The position numbers and the translations under genes are program-made. Below are positions 22,215 to 35,259 of a stretch of 64,000 nt of DNA, piece by piece; positions within the stretch are counted from its first letter, which is position 1, and each line of letters opens with the position of its first letter. Under the pieces are notes generated by a model. That model had not been told where the DNA came from and ran no database searches. It saw only the letters and a list, made by a program, of their open reading frames with translations. Source of the stretch: Artocarpus heterophyllus (taxonomy: Eukaryota > Streptophyta > Magnoliopsida > Rosales > Moraceae); assembly GCA_025403435.1 (NCBI GenBank), contig CM046350.1, positions 27,482,938 to 27,546,937 of the forward strand, written 5' to 3'.

Positions 22215-23148
22215 CTTAATAAATATATGTAATTAATTTATACTTACCCGGTTGAAGTGATTAGGTCAGAATCTTTTGTGGGAATCATTCTCTAAATAAA
22301 ATCACCGTCTTCTTTGCCTAGTCTTTTGCACTAAACAGCCGTATGTGTGGACGTAGAAGGAATTACAATTTCTAGGATCACTTTTCTCACTTTAAGTCTC
22401 CTCATTAAACTTGACACATAAGCAAAGTGGGACTAGGAAAAAAAGAATACTTCTTTTCTTCTCTTTCTATCTCTATAATTTTCAAATTTAGAAACTTCTA
22501 AAAACTAGAAACTTAGCGAGCAAGTCATGGATTGCACCGGGATCCTTCCTTGTGCAGTTACACACTACACATAGCGGGTGGGTCGCATTATGTGTCTTCC
22601 AAAATTAATTATTATTTATTGTTGTTATTAAATTTTCTTATTATTTAATAATTATAAATTAATTCAAAATTAATTTATTTTGAGTGATTATTAATTTAGA
22701 ATTCCATAATTCTTAATTAATTAATTAAACCAATAATTTTGCTTATCCAAACAGTATTGACAAAGTTGGCGAAGGGACTAATAAACCTATAATTTCAAGC
22801 TCCAATAAAACTAATATATTAATTAAACTCTTAAATTAATATATTACTCTTTTATTAATTCTAATATTACTCTACTAAGAACTTGGAATTGCACTCTTTA
22901 AATTATAGATATAAGACTCATATTTTGGAGTTGTCTATTTAATATAATCATTGCATATAAGTTAATCCTCTATAAATAACTCATTATTAGAACTAGGTAG
23001 AATTTGTTAACCTTTCTAATTACATCTTTATCCTCTAGTGTCATTGATTCTCTAATGAATAATAAAATTTATAAACTTAATCACGAATTTGAGTGATTAT
23101 ACTATTCAAGGCCGAAATCAATATTCAAGAGAATTATTTGATTACTTT
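22215..23148 (-). repeat. Copia-like LTR b1, left part
   Basis: On the minus strand this shares an ordered block with 28930-29110 and with plus-strand 34050-34200: CATTAGAGAATCAATG, then TAATTAGAAAGG, then CTATTTATAGAGGATTAAC. It is split by the solo LTR at 23149. The left border is approximate. Confidence 0.5.
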
Positions 23149-25703
23149 TGTAACACCCCATTTTTCAATTTAATGGTAAATGGAGAGTTCTAATGATATA
23201 ATTGACAACAATGATCTCATTCCTAATGTGTTATTTAGTGATGTCACAAGTGACAACGACTAGGGGCTCGATGTGCTAGAAAAGGTTCATGCCAATTATG
23301 TGGTGATTATGGTTATCTATGAATTAATTGTGTAATGGTGTATTTTATTTTGTTTTAGCTAAATAAAATATAATAAGATGATATTAATATGAATTTTGGT
23401 TTATATGTTATGATATGTGCTTTTCCTTTTAACAAATATACATGGATATATGAGTTAAATTGTATATATAATGCGAGGCCACTATATTAGATATGTCCAT
23501 TATAATATATTTTGCTACGTGTGTGTATATTTTATATACGTATGTGTATATATATATATGTGTGTGTGTATAAGGCTTTAGCCTTATATCAGTTGTGGCA
23601 AAGCTTTTGTTGAGAAGGAAAAAAAAAAGAATTACACATAGACCATGAAAAGAAGAGAAAAGCAATGGTGCTTAGGGTTCCATAAAGCAGCCCATGTAAA
23701 ACTATATATAGACCTCCTTTTAGTAACCCGCCCGTGTAAAACTATATATAGACCTCCTTTTAGTAACCCTAGTTACATGCCTCATTCTTTCCTCATTGAT
23801 TGGCTTTATGCCTAGCTTTCTTTGGCTTTAACAAGGTTTCTGATCTCCCTGTTTCAAATAATCTTGGTAAGTGTATCAATCATTCAACATGTTTGTTTGA
23901 TATTTGGTAAGCTAGATTAGTGTTATGATTATTATTATTATCACATGGATTCTTTTATGCTATGTATTTTTTGTCAATTCATGATTGAAAAAAGTTGTGA
24001 TTTGGTTATTTTGATTAACCTCTCATTAAACCCTAGATTGGAGATATCATAAATTTTCGTATTTTTGTTATGTTTTTTTTGGGTGTATTTTATTATTAAT
24101 TATCATTATCTTAGTTATGTGTCTGCAATTTTAATTGACATTTTATTACATCTTGGATTGGTATTGAACTATTTGAAACCTAATGCCTATTTTAATATAA
24201 ACACTTAGCAGCATTTATGTTCTAGTGATTTTTTATTCTGTATTATTCTACTTTCATTTTTCTTATATTTTTTCCCAAATACTAGACATCCTAAGCTTTC
24301 GTTAATCGCTTGAATTGGATTTTTTGTTAAATAGTTATGGTTTTTCAAAATTGACCTAGAAAGCTGTGCAGTTTTACATGGACTTCAATTTTAGACTAAA
24401 TTCTGAAGACTTTTTTGTCATGCAAATTATGTTAAAAAGATGTGTATTAAAATCAAACTCTTTATTTTTGAGTCTAGTTTCTAATGGCCCTTGTTTTGAA
24501 TAATTTAGAGTTAAGATAAAATTATTATAAATTTTTAAGTGAATAAAAGTGCCTACTTTTGGGAATTATGCTCTAGTTACATGAAATTGATTTTGTGCTT
24601 CTTCATGAATTATGTAGCAAGACGATGTTTAATGATATTATGAGATGTTTAGATATTGTTAATAGTATTATTGGTGACTTATAGTAAATATAAATGTCTG
24701 ACATGAACTCTTCAAAGAAGCGAGCACACCAAAGACCCAAACCGTCGTGTCACCTACCATTGAAGGTTGAGTAAGTCTAGAGGTTATGTAAGTATGTCAC
24801 TCACATGCAATACGATTGTTCAAAATTAAAGAGGTTAATGTTAACGGTATATTATATAAGACGTTTAAGATAAGGACTTTCAATAGTGAGGAAATTGATG
24901 GAAAATGATGAGAGGATATTATTTTTACCTCATTATTTGATGGATACCTCTATATTTATATATGTCATATCTATATTACCATTTTTATGCTTTCAAAAGG
25001 CATTGTACACTTGATGTATGGATGATGATGATAGAGTTCGTTAAGCGAACTGACCGGTGTGCGGTCATTTCATCTTATCGCGGTTGGTTTGAGGTCGCTT
25101 TCTTACTTTTTTTGTGACTTGCGCATTATGACGGTACAAAACCAGGGTCCTACTATAGATGGATATTTTGAAGTATTACTATATATATTATTTTGAGTTT
25201 GTATATTTACTTAGTGATGAATTTATTTTGTTGAATGTTATTATTTGATGAATATGTTTTGTGATATTTAGGATGTACTTACTAAACATTATGTTTACTA
25301 GATATTTCTCATACTGCAGCTAGGAACAAGAGTTAATTATAAGGATAAAGGAGTTCGGTGCAGGTGTGTGCATAGTTGCAGAAATGGAATATCGGGGCGA
25401 CGCATTCTGAATTCATGATTTGAACTTTTATGTAGTTATTTATAATTCCACAGATTTTAGGTTTTTTTTTTTGTAAATAATTAACAATATTTACTAAGTT
25501 TAAGGTTTTTGGTAACGTTGCAACTATGTTTTATTTTTAAATATGGTTTATTAGAATTAATAAATAAGTCATGTTTTTGAAGAAAAAACAAATTAAAATA
25601 TTTTCGTATTACTTTGTTCATAGAGATTTTGCAAATTGTGCTTTATCAAAGATAATAGATGTTATAAGGTGATAACTATGACGTCCCGTGAGGGGATGTT
25701 ACA
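23149..25703 (+). mobile_element. Gypsy-type solo LTR with near-perfect target duplication
   Basis: It starts TGTAACACCCCATTTTTC and ends GGGGATGTTACA, the inverted ends typical of plant gypsy LTRs. ACTTT precedes it (23144-23148) and ACTTC follows it (25704-25708), a 5-bp duplication with one change. Towards its 3' end it has the TACTTACTAAACATTATG and CTGCAG stretch seen near the 3' ends of other gypsy LTRs here. No internal region or primer site follows, so it is best read as a product of LTR-LTR recombination. Confidence 0.8.
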
Positions 25704-26341
25704 ACTTCTCGTTGGTGAAGGAATGGATTAATCTTGCAATATTAATATTTCTAGCTACCTACTTCATTATGCCTCCAAAATACAAGAGATAAGATTAGAT
25801 TCTCGAAACCTTACCAAACATATATATATAAAAAAACATAATTCTATAATAGGAGCATACTAATAACTTAGGATTAAGGTCATTTTATATATGACCTTCG
25901 GTCAATGTGATTAGAACTTGTTATATTTTAATGAAAATTATTTAGTTGTTCATATCACATCTAATCCTGTTCTTATATAGTCTTTTCATATATAATGTAC
26001 TCATTTAATGACTTACTATATTAGCAAATTTGAATAAGACCGTTCCATTCTCAATGGAAATGACATGCACTAGTAATGCTCAATAAAGATTCCATACTTT
26101 AATTAAATAATTAATTAAAGATATATTATTGATCATTTTAATTATATCCTCATATATTATCCTCCTGTATATAATCCTTTTATAAATATTTAAGATTACA
26201 TAAAAAATTTTAGAATTTTAATGATATTTATAAAGTATTTAAAAAAACATGCATGCAAATATAATGAAAAGTTCACTTTATTTATTTATCAATATGTTTG
26301 TTGCAAAAAGATCACATGCTTTATGAGCATCAATCCTAACG
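25704..26341 (-). repeat. Copia-like LTR b1, right part
   Basis: This continues the minus-strand LTR after the solo LTR. Its minus-strand start (plus end 26341) resembles TGTTAGGATTGATGC, comparable with the TGTTGGGATTAATAC start of the copy ending at 29677. Confidence 0.45.
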
Positions 26342-27682
26342 AAATCATGATCAAGTGATGTTTGTATTAAAGGTTTTATTAGAGGAATTCATTGCCAAAT
26401 AGGTACAGATAATATTATGAGTTATTGATCCATATAACAACATGAGATAATTCTTGGTATGTTTAGAAAAATTTAAAACCTAATCCTATCATATAAATTT
26501 TTTATTTTTCTTATAATTCCAGCAAAACTAACTAACGTGTGGGTACTTGTTAATCGTTTTGGACTTCTCATTTCTCCTTTCAATCTCTGGTTTTTCTTAA
26601 TTCTAAGAGTGAGGGCATAAAGACCCTAAATGGAGGCTAGAAGTTCAATTATGTATTAATTTTTGTTAGAGAAAACACAATAGAAATAGAGGATTTGGAC
26701 CAAAACTTTTTAGTTTAAATCCATGAAACAAGCAAAGGGTTAGAAATTGCTTTAGCAGGCCTTAAAAACATAAGAACATGATGAAGAGCTCTCAGAATCA
26801 AAGATTGAAAAACATAAAGGAAATGAGATTTTTTAAGGATCACAACCCTCTTTACAGCACAATTCAAATTGAATTGGCAACGTCAACTCTCCTCAACAGA
26901 CCTTACCAAGCCTCAATCTTCATCATATCATCACTATAGTGTCATAATCCTGTGAAACATGTGACAAAAATAGCTAGAAAATGAGTCATATCCAAGATAA
27001 GCCTAGAACAACCACAACATTTAGGAGTTGACTATGACAATGATAAAAAAGAGGAGTCGATTATTTACTATAGTATTTTGAGAATGTTCCATTGGAATCT
27101 TTGTTCGAGAGTTGTGGAGATGCCTTAGCTTTGAAATTAAGCAATCCAAATCTCTTAGGATCTGAATTTTACAAGGATTTTAAGATAAGGAAAGTCTACT
27201 AAAGTTCAAATAAAAAACCTACTCAAATTATAAAACTAGGAGTGTTAGATGTCTACTACAAAAGGAAGCTCTTCTTCAGCCCTAGCACACTTTTGATTGA
27301 TTTCACACACCTAGAAGCGCCTTATTCTTGCCCATCTCTTTGTAACTATGAATTTGTTCTTCATTTTTGTCTCTGTTAAGTTTTCTTATGCTCTATTGAA
27401 CATTTTCTCTACATATTTAAACCCAAAGCACTATAGTTGATGCAATTATCACATTGAAGGTGAACTACTATAAATTTGTGTCTATTTATTTTTTGCAATT
27501 TATTTATTCGCTTATATGCTAGACCAACTTTAAGCAACAAATCCATCAAACATTTATATTAGTCATTGGTCCTAATACAAATTCTTTGCAGAATTCATCC
27601 CCCTACGATAGCATTGTTAGAATGGGTACTTGGACTCTTTTATTTTAATTGTGTATTGCCATTTTCTGGTTGGGCTAGTTAA
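26342..27682. other. AT-rich region without recognised gene
   Basis: No open frame with recognisable domains was seen on either strand. Around 27590 a short stretch (CATCCCCCTACGATAG) recalls sequences found in decayed plant retroelements, but this is not enough for assignment. Confidence 0.4.
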
Positions 27683-27840
27683 TGATTCCTACAAATAGGC
27701 AAGTTTGAACTATTATTTTTTGTTTTTGATAGGTACTTAATATATAGGTTAGGATGCACGAATTTTTTTGGTAAAGTTGTCTAATTCCTATAAGTAGGTG
27801 ATTTGATGATTATATTTTGTCTTTGATATGTACCTAATGT
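27683..27840 (+). repeat. Imperfect tandem duplication, about 100-bp period
   Basis: ATTCCTACAAATAGG with the following TTTTTGATAGGTACTTAAT recurs about 100 bp later as ATTCCTATAAGTAGG and CTTTGATATGTACCTAAT. The intervening sequence is diverged. Confidence 0.45.
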
Positions 27841-28369
27841 TGGTTTGTCTAGAAAATATTTAATAAAAAACCATGAAAATTCAATGGAATGGGATTTTAA
27901 AATTTTTCTTAAACCTTTTATAATCTATCTCATGATGTTATATACAATAATTGAATAAAACTTGAACTTACAAGTTCGACAAAAGGTTTGGATGATCAAA
28001 CGTTTTAAAACCTTTAAGTCTTTCTTGTTATTCTCCTTTGTCCAAATCAATAGGTATGTGGGCATTAGACTCCTAGGACAATCTCTTCTATATCTTCTGA
28101 CCCGTCTCAACAAAGGTTCTCAAAAACTCTAAAGGGGATACAATAAGAATACTAGATGTAGGCTAAAGAAAAGTCCGTAGAAAATAGATCTTCTAAGGTC
28201 TATTTATTGATACACATAAGCTAAAAGATAAGAGTAGAATCCTATCGGGATTTTGCTTGAAGATCACGCATACTTAGGATGGTTCGGCATGATTATCTTT
28301 CCTCAATAGGAGGATGACGTATCACAACTATCCCTATCAATGTAATATAGAATCCATCAAGTATCTATC
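27841..28369. other. AT-rich spacer, nothing recognised
   Basis: It may include the 3' end of the adjacent minus-strand LTR, but I cannot fix a boundary. No gene is seen. Confidence 0.35.
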
Positions 28370-29677
28370 TAAGATCCAATTTGGGTTATGAGATATTATT
28401 TTATTTAACATTTAAATAAATATTTTCAATAATTATCTTAATTATTTATTAAGATAAATATTATGCAGTATCTATTTAAACTTTTAAAATAGATATTATT
28501 TTATATTTTGAGAACAACCATATCACATGAAAATCATGTGGCATTATTAAATTATCACATCATTAGTTGGCTCCACACAAAGTTGCAGATAGTGTACTAT
28601 GTAAATTTCTAATTTTTCTCTATTAATTAGAAATTGTTCAAGAAATTTCCTTTAACTCATCTAAAATAATATTATAGAGTTAGAAAGGGGACCCAATGAT
28701 ATAATCTAAGTTCCAATATTTATTTATAATTAAGCTATCTCATAATTTAAGTAATAACAATTATTAACTTCAATTTGCACCACTATCGAAAACCAAAGTT
28801 GTAGTTTTTAAATTATATATTAATTATATAGAACCTTAAATATTTAATGTTTAATATAAGGTTATCCCTCTACATCCATTTATTATGAGATAATATCCTC
28901 TATAATAATATTCATAATTAGAGTTAAGTTTATTATTTCCCTACAATCTCTTTAATTACTTATTTGTCCATAAATTTCATTGATTCTCTAATGGATACTC
29001 CTTTTATGAACAAATCATAAACAAGGATTTTGGGTAATATTTGATATCTTAATCAAATAGCAGTATCTCTCCTATATTAAGTTCTCACAATATTTTATAT
29101 CTAATGGGTCTTCTATTATATTTTATCTTAGTATCCTGTTTAGCATGTGGATGCTATATCTTATTATCCAATTTATTAGGAGTTGATAGTCCATCAATTA
29201 CTTCAAGATTAAGGTAAAATTTATAAAATGATCGATAATGATAGAATTCTAATTTCTTATTTTGGAATTGCATAAGTAATTAAATTTTATCATGGTATAG
29301 GTTTAATGTGTTCCAAACGCACCAATGTCTCTACTTAATAATCACCGCTTTACTATAATCTGGATGATATCATTCCACCAATTTGGGAATTATAAACATC
29401 AAAATATTTAGTAAGGTTAAGTGTTCAGTTTTATCTATTGATTATAAACCAAATCCATATTAAGTACAAACATAATTATATTACTTGTATTATAAATACT
29501 TGCATACATGATTATAGATTTTTATAAATATTAGATCCTTTATTATATTTTCATATATACATCAATAATATACATATAGGAGAATAAGAGGAATTTATTT
29601 TTTAATTATGCATTACTTTAAATCTTATAATGTCCACATGGAATTTATATTATGCTCTAAAAGTATTAATCCCAACA
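28370..29677 (-). repeat. Copia-like LTR b2
   Basis: Read on the minus strand it begins TGTTGGGATTAATAC (plus end 29677). It holds the shared block CATTAGAGAATCAATG followed by TATAGAGGATATTATC, as in b1 and b3. The inner border is approximate and no primer site was identified. Confidence 0.5.
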
Positions 29678-30604
29678 CAATATTTGTAGAGGAGCCCTAA
29701 CTTTGAATATGATCACAATTAACTAAACATATTTTGGTTTTTGAGCAATAGTAGTTTATTAAAAATATTAGCTTGTTTTTTTTTTTTTTCATGTCTTTAT
29801 TAACTTGACACATGTAGGCAATACCGGTCACTTGATCAACTAACTATTTTATGCAATTTCAGAAATTCATGTAACATAGGTATTATGAATTATAATATTG
29901 ATCCTTATTGGTTAATGATCATTTTTCAACATCCATGTTCTACATCTATCTGGTTGAGCTATTGGCCATTGTATAAATATTTAAAATTGCAATATTGACC
30001 CTTGCTAGTTAATGAACAAAAGTCAGATATTTTCCTCCCTAAGGCCTAAATGTTAGTCCTTCTAATAGTTTGCTTCATGTTTTCTATTCAAAATGATTAT
30101 TATTTGGCCTGTAACAATATTTCTAACTCATTTGCTTAGTGCATCTTTCTGACAAATTCATCATAAACTCCATAAAAAAAACCAAGTAGGCAAAAGGGAG
30201 TAATTTTTTTTCAAATCAGTATGAAACTTCCAAATGCCCTCCACCTCCTTAATAAAAGATTTAGAGGAAATTTTAACAATAAGAAAGATGTATGGTTGTG
30301 TTAGTGTGAGATATTACAGAGCATCAGCAACAGATCGGTACTCAATTACACTAGTAAGAGAAGTCCCATCAAGTAACGTATACATAAAACTTGGAGACAT
30401 TAATGTAGAGACATCATTGGTATTTTTCATCTTGGTTTTCTCTAGGAGATCATTTGATATATTTATATTGAGAGAGAAAAATTATGGTAGTCGTAGGAAG
30501 AACTTCAACTCCAAGAAAATAAGACATAGGTCCAAGATCTTTAGTAGAGAATTTTGATGCCAATTGTTGAGTCATTGCTTGTGATAATAGGGTTATCTAT
30601 AAAC
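29678..30604. other. AT-rich region without recognised gene
   Basis: A 107-codon open frame at 30234-30557 shows no recognisable domain and the composition of its surroundings. I do not call it a gene. Confidence 0.4.
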
Positions 30605-30940
30605 TATTAGGATCAGTGCCCTAAAGAACAAATATATTATTTCACAAATCACGAACACTAGCTTTGGGTTCTCTCTATTGGTTGGAAGGAGAGTCACCGG
30701 TGGAAGAGCTGTACGTGTGAGCCCACACTCACTCCGGTTGTGGATAGAGAATAGCAAAGAATACCAGTTGGTTGAGGCTCTTCTGGAACGTTACTTCTCT
30801 ACACAGGTTGCGGAGGTTCTTCAGCACACTGAGGTTAGTAAGATCTGTTTAATTTATACATATAACATGTCAAACTTGTGCTTTGGAAATTACTCTAATG
30901 AAAAATTTTTAAAATTCCACTGCACACTTTATTTCCAACA
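30605..30940 (+). repeat. Miniature LTR of the A copia family (both ends, middle deleted)
   Basis: The first 35 bases or so (GTGCCCTAAAGAACAAATAT) resemble the LTR start. The sequence then jumps at about 30641 to TTCACAAATCACGAACAC, which matches the last 310 bp or so of the family LTR (10603-10913), ending TTTCCAACA. About 1.65 kb of the middle, including TATA box, motif array and stem-loop, is missing. Flanking TAAAC and CTAAC are only partly alike. Confidence 0.75.
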
Positions 30941-30945
30941 CTAAC

Positions 30946-33418
30946 ATGTTTTTAAAAAGAACGTTCTAATTGCAGTGAAAAACTCGGTTTCTCAGTAAGG
31001 AAAATTGGTGTGCTAAACGGTTATGAATTGATTAGAAAGTATTTTTCTATTTTAAATGCATTCTAAAGTAATTGTTTTTCTTATTTATACCTTAAAAATA
31101 GCCAGATTTTGTTAGAATTAAAAGTATACAAAATGGTGGAATTTGATTGGTTGGTTGACTATGTTATAGAAAATTAAGTTGCACTTGTTTGAACTTGATT
31201 TTAATTGGGTAACTATTAGCTAAATTCTTTTCTTACTCAGCACTCTTTCCACATGTGAAACCCTAGAGAAAGATAGCAAAAGCTCCCAAGCCACCTCCTC
31301 CATCAACCCACCTCCATTTGACTAAGTCAAATGCACTAGAAAACTCTATTTTTGCTTCTTATCTTCTCTAGCAGCCCCAAAAATGTCCAAGATTCTCTCC
31401 ACTTCTTTCTCTCCTTTTTCCATGTCCTAAAGCTCATAAAAACATAAACAAGACCATGGAAAATTGGGTTATACAAACCAGGCCAAGTTCTCACCATTCT
31501 AAGCTTGAAAATCAAGTATTTTAACCTCCAATAGATCCCTAACTTCAAGCCCTACAAGGTAACATCTATATTTATATTTTTTTATGATGAAATGAAGTTA
31601 TTTTTTTGTTATATATGGTTATAGATATAGAAAAAAGTAAGCTAGGATAGATCTGAGTTCAAACTAAGATAATTAAGTTAGTTTCTTTGCATAATTAGAA
31701 ATCCTATGGAATTTAATTATTTCCTTTGTTTCTATTGATCCTAAGTGTTTGTTAAGTGATTTTGAATGCTTGTAGATTGGTGGGAATTAGTTAGAATGTT
31801 ATTTTTGAATTTATGGAAAGAAAATGCAAAACTAGGTTAAGTGAAATATCAAATGTGTACCAGGCTTGATTCTCATGTATTAGGCTATTTTTATAAGATT
31901 ATGTACTTCCTTTAATGATATTTAATGTTTGGAAATGTTAGTGATTCATTAAAAACTTGATTTGTCTAAAAAGTTGTAAAATTGTTGTGTGTTTGATAAT
32001 TTGTGCTTTGCTGCCAAGAATGTATGGATATGTAAGTTTGATGAGATGATAGAACACTTAATCTCTATGTTTAATATATTTCTAATAGTATAGAATATTC
32101 TTTGGACATAAATGTACATTTTCACATTGTTATACACAACCTATTTTGTGTTTGATTCAATACAAAACCCTTGTAATATGAACTTATAATCTAGATCAAT
32201 GAGTTCAGTTTATAAAAAATTAAATGGTGTATGATTTTATAATGCTAGGCCTTTAGTACATCCTATCTTCCAAGAGGACTGATCTTTTCACTCAATGCAA
32301 ATTGGACTCGAGGTAAGTAGAAACTACTATTTACTGCTTCATAAGAAGTAGGTCATGTTATGTTTTACGGTGCATTGATTGGATTGTTGTTATTTAGGAA
32401 TGATATCGTTTGTTGAAATGCATTCATGATTCAATGCAAATTGGACTCGAGGTAAGTAGAAACTACTATTTACTACTTCACAAGAACTAGGTCATGTTAT
32501 GTTTTAAGGTGCATTGATTGGATTGTTGTTATTTGGGAATGATATCGTTTGTTTAAAGGCATTCATGATTCATGACATTTGCATTAGAACATGTGATATG
32601 ATAAAAAAGGGAACGAGATTTTTAACTAAAATAGGGTTTTGGTGCTTAATTGGTGGTCGAGTATGCAAGGAACGCAGGTGGGACCGACAAATCCAATAAA
32701 AGGTGGTGAATACTTTGAGGTTGAAAAACCAAGATAAGAAAAGCCACAAAGACTGAGAGTAAATACGACAAATACCTGAGGTCTAATAACTAAGATAGAA
32801 ACCCCGTATTATTATTATTATTACATTGACCAAATAATGATTAACAGGTTCCAAAAACCACAGCCTATCATTACCAGATAAGTACCACACTCCAAGGGTA
32901 TCCAAAAGAAGAATGAATTGTTGAAAGAAAACTGATAAAAGAAAATGTCTGATTGCATTCTCGTTCCATGTTCATGTTATGCATTAGTTTCTGCTTACTA
33001 AGCTTTTGGCTTATTATAGTTCTTATGATACAGGTGAGCATGTACAGGGTTAGGGGTTGATCGAGTATCCAAGCTACTAGACAGAGATTTGTTCATATAT
33101 CATGTTTTGGATCTGCTTTGGAAACATATCTTAGAACTCTGTTTTGTAAAACTTAGCAGCTCTGTTATGGTTTTGTGAACAGACATAAGTTACTGAATTT
33201 GGATGTGATATTATAGTTTTGTTCATATTACTAAGATTGAATAATGTATATATTGTAACTAAGAAAATCAATGAAACAGCAGTTTCAAAACTCTTTTATA
33301 CTGAAATGAATATTTTAAGTGAACCATAACACTTATAATGCAATTGAAAGTTTAATGCTTCTTATCCTAACTAAATAAGCTTTACATGAACTCATTAGTT
33401 AGCATGAGGGGCATTACA
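30946..33418 (+). repeat. Gypsy-type LTR, probably 5'-truncated
   Basis: The end GAGGGGCATTACA (33418) and the upstream stretch TGCTTACTAAGCTTTTGGC followed by ATACAGGTGAGCATG match the 3' part of plant gypsy LTRs, and equivalents occur in E and in the solo LTR at 23149. The left border is unclear because the A-family fragment abuts it. A direct duplication lies inside. Confidence 0.55.
32292..32570 (+). repeat. 139-bp tandem duplication
   Basis: TCAATGCAAATTGGACTCGA begins at 32292 and again at 32431. The two 139-bp copies differ at only a few positions, so the duplication is younger than the host LTR. Each copy contains GAGGTAAGTAG, a good plant 5' splice-site match. Confidence 0.9.
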
Positions 33419-34290
33419 AGGACATTGTACATATTGTTAATAAATAAATAAAGTGACATTTATAATTATTTTGGTTACTTATATCTATTATGAATACTTT
33501 TATAAACATTAAGAAAATTCCATGATTATTTATGTGACTATAAATTTAGCATATAAGTATTATATGTCTAGGGATAAAATTTATAGATAGTAATCTAAAT
33601 AGTCCGTAATAATTAATTAAAGTTTAGGATTTTTAATTAAATATTACAAGTACGGTCCAATCTCATTTAGAATAAAATATTCTTATCTAGGCTATTAATG
33701 TTGTGACATTAGATTGGAGGTACTTTATATTATGGATTATATATGACTGCACTAGATAAATTATGAATCTCCAATAATCATCTGTTACAAATAGAGTATT
33801 CAAATTTATCACTATGATGATCATATATATGATAGTCTTAATCTTGAGTATTTATTAGACTCCTATTTATCACATTAAGTTTTTTTTGACTTGCATGATA
33901 AGATTTGTCTAAATATAGATCATAACTTAGCATTTTGGAAACACAATAGAATAAATAGCTGGGAATAATATTAAACAGATATAAAATCCATTTCTTACTT
34001 CTAGAAGTTAGAAAAATAGCTCTCTTGAGTGATGATTCAAGATTTGAATAGTAGAGTGCTCGTTCATAATAAGATTATAAATTAACTGTTCATTAGAGAA
34101 TTATTGGAACTTAAGAATAGAGATATAATAAGAGAGGTAAATGGAAATTGAACTTAGCTTTTATTATAAACTATTTATAGAGGACTGAGTTATATGTAAT
34201 GATTATATCAATGGACTACTTGCTCATTTTTTTGAGTAATTTTCCTATAATATCAAGAGTTCAGTTTTAGGTTTTTAGTAAAGTAACACT
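33419..34290 (+). repeat. Copia-like LTR b3
   Basis: On the plus strand it holds CATTAGAGAATTATTGG, AGATATAATAAGAGAGG and ACTATTTATAGAGGAC in the order seen in b1 and b2 on the minus strand. Borders are approximate. Confidence 0.45.
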
Positions 34291-34369
34291 AAAACAATAA
34301 TGTAAGTGTTGAATTAGAAAATGTAATTTGTGTTTTATTGCAATGACACAAATCGTAAAAGAATGATGA

Positions 34370-34780
34370 AATAGTTGAGGTAGACAAGTCTAGAGCTTGA
34401 AATGTTTCAACATTTTTTGCAATGGGTTACCAAGATGAGCATGCCATTCAAAGATAGGAGCTTTAATGGAGGAAAATGCAAGTAATGGTGTGTTGATAGA
34501 AGTTTGCTGAGGCAACTCATAAATGCGTCTTGCCTTGCAAATGTTATTTGTTAAGGCAAAAGATCTTTCACAAGAAAATAATTGAGTAAAAATTCAATGG
34601 AAGTGTTATTGTTAAGGCAAAACCAAAAAACAAAAATTAAATTCTTTTCATATCAAGAGTGCAAAAAATATTTGAGAACAAAAAACATTTAAAAGGAGAA
34701 GAGCTTGTTGCAAATTAGTGTATGATGGAGAGATCAATGCTGTCACCAATCATGAAGTCATCGGAGTCGGTGTTATAATG
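34370..34780 (-). pseudogene. Antisense copia pol fragment (protease end to pre-integrase domain)
   Basis: Read on the minus strand across frames, it gives a poorly conserved segment leading to CKARRIYELP and then WHAHLGNPLQKMLKHF. The last resembles the GAG pre-integrase domain, where WHxRLGHP marks the start of the integrase zinc site; the second His of the usual motif is Asn here. Frame breaks and stops are frequent. The fragment has no LTR attached. It belongs to a copia type different from A, because A has [10 protein letters not shown] at this point. Confidence 0.6.
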
Positions 34781-35259
34781 ACGAGAAAACCCTAGAATTA
34801 AATATTGTAATGTACATATTTAAGTTAAGGATTTTCCTAGAAAATATTTCATATTTTGTTTTTCTAATTAAAGGATTTATGCAATTAATATATAATTTCT
34901 AAAATTCTATAGTAAAGATTAAAGTTAAACTTATTCTTTTTGTAATCCGTTAATTTGGTTGATAATTTTTACCACACATTAAGGTAGAAGAAGTTTCAAT
35001 TTGTAAATAGCTTAAGAATTCAATTTATAAGAATTTCAAGTACAATATGGTGTTAATAGTGTGCCAAGAAAACACTCTAACTCATAAAATTTTCTTAATT
35101 GCCTATTAGCAAGAAATCGAAGCTGCATGGGTAGCATTTTCGGTATAAAAAAAGCTATTAGGACTTAGGAACTGATACTGTTTAAAATTGCCAATTCTTA
35201 TAAATTGCAAAAAAGTTAACTTTAGGTTTTATTTAGTCAAGAAATTGTTTTAGGATTGA
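34781..35259. other. AT-rich spacer, nothing recognised
   Basis: No gene or clear repeat end. It may include the U3 start of the following LTR. Confidence 0.35.

Noticed and set aside
30234..30557. 107-codon open frame on the plus strand
   Set aside because: No recognisable domain, no signal for a promoter, and it lies in AT-rich debris next to an LTR fragment. Chance is enough to explain it.
32800..32825. Short run of TTA triplets as a CRISPR-like or satellite array
   Set aside because: It is a simple microsatellite of a few units without spacers.
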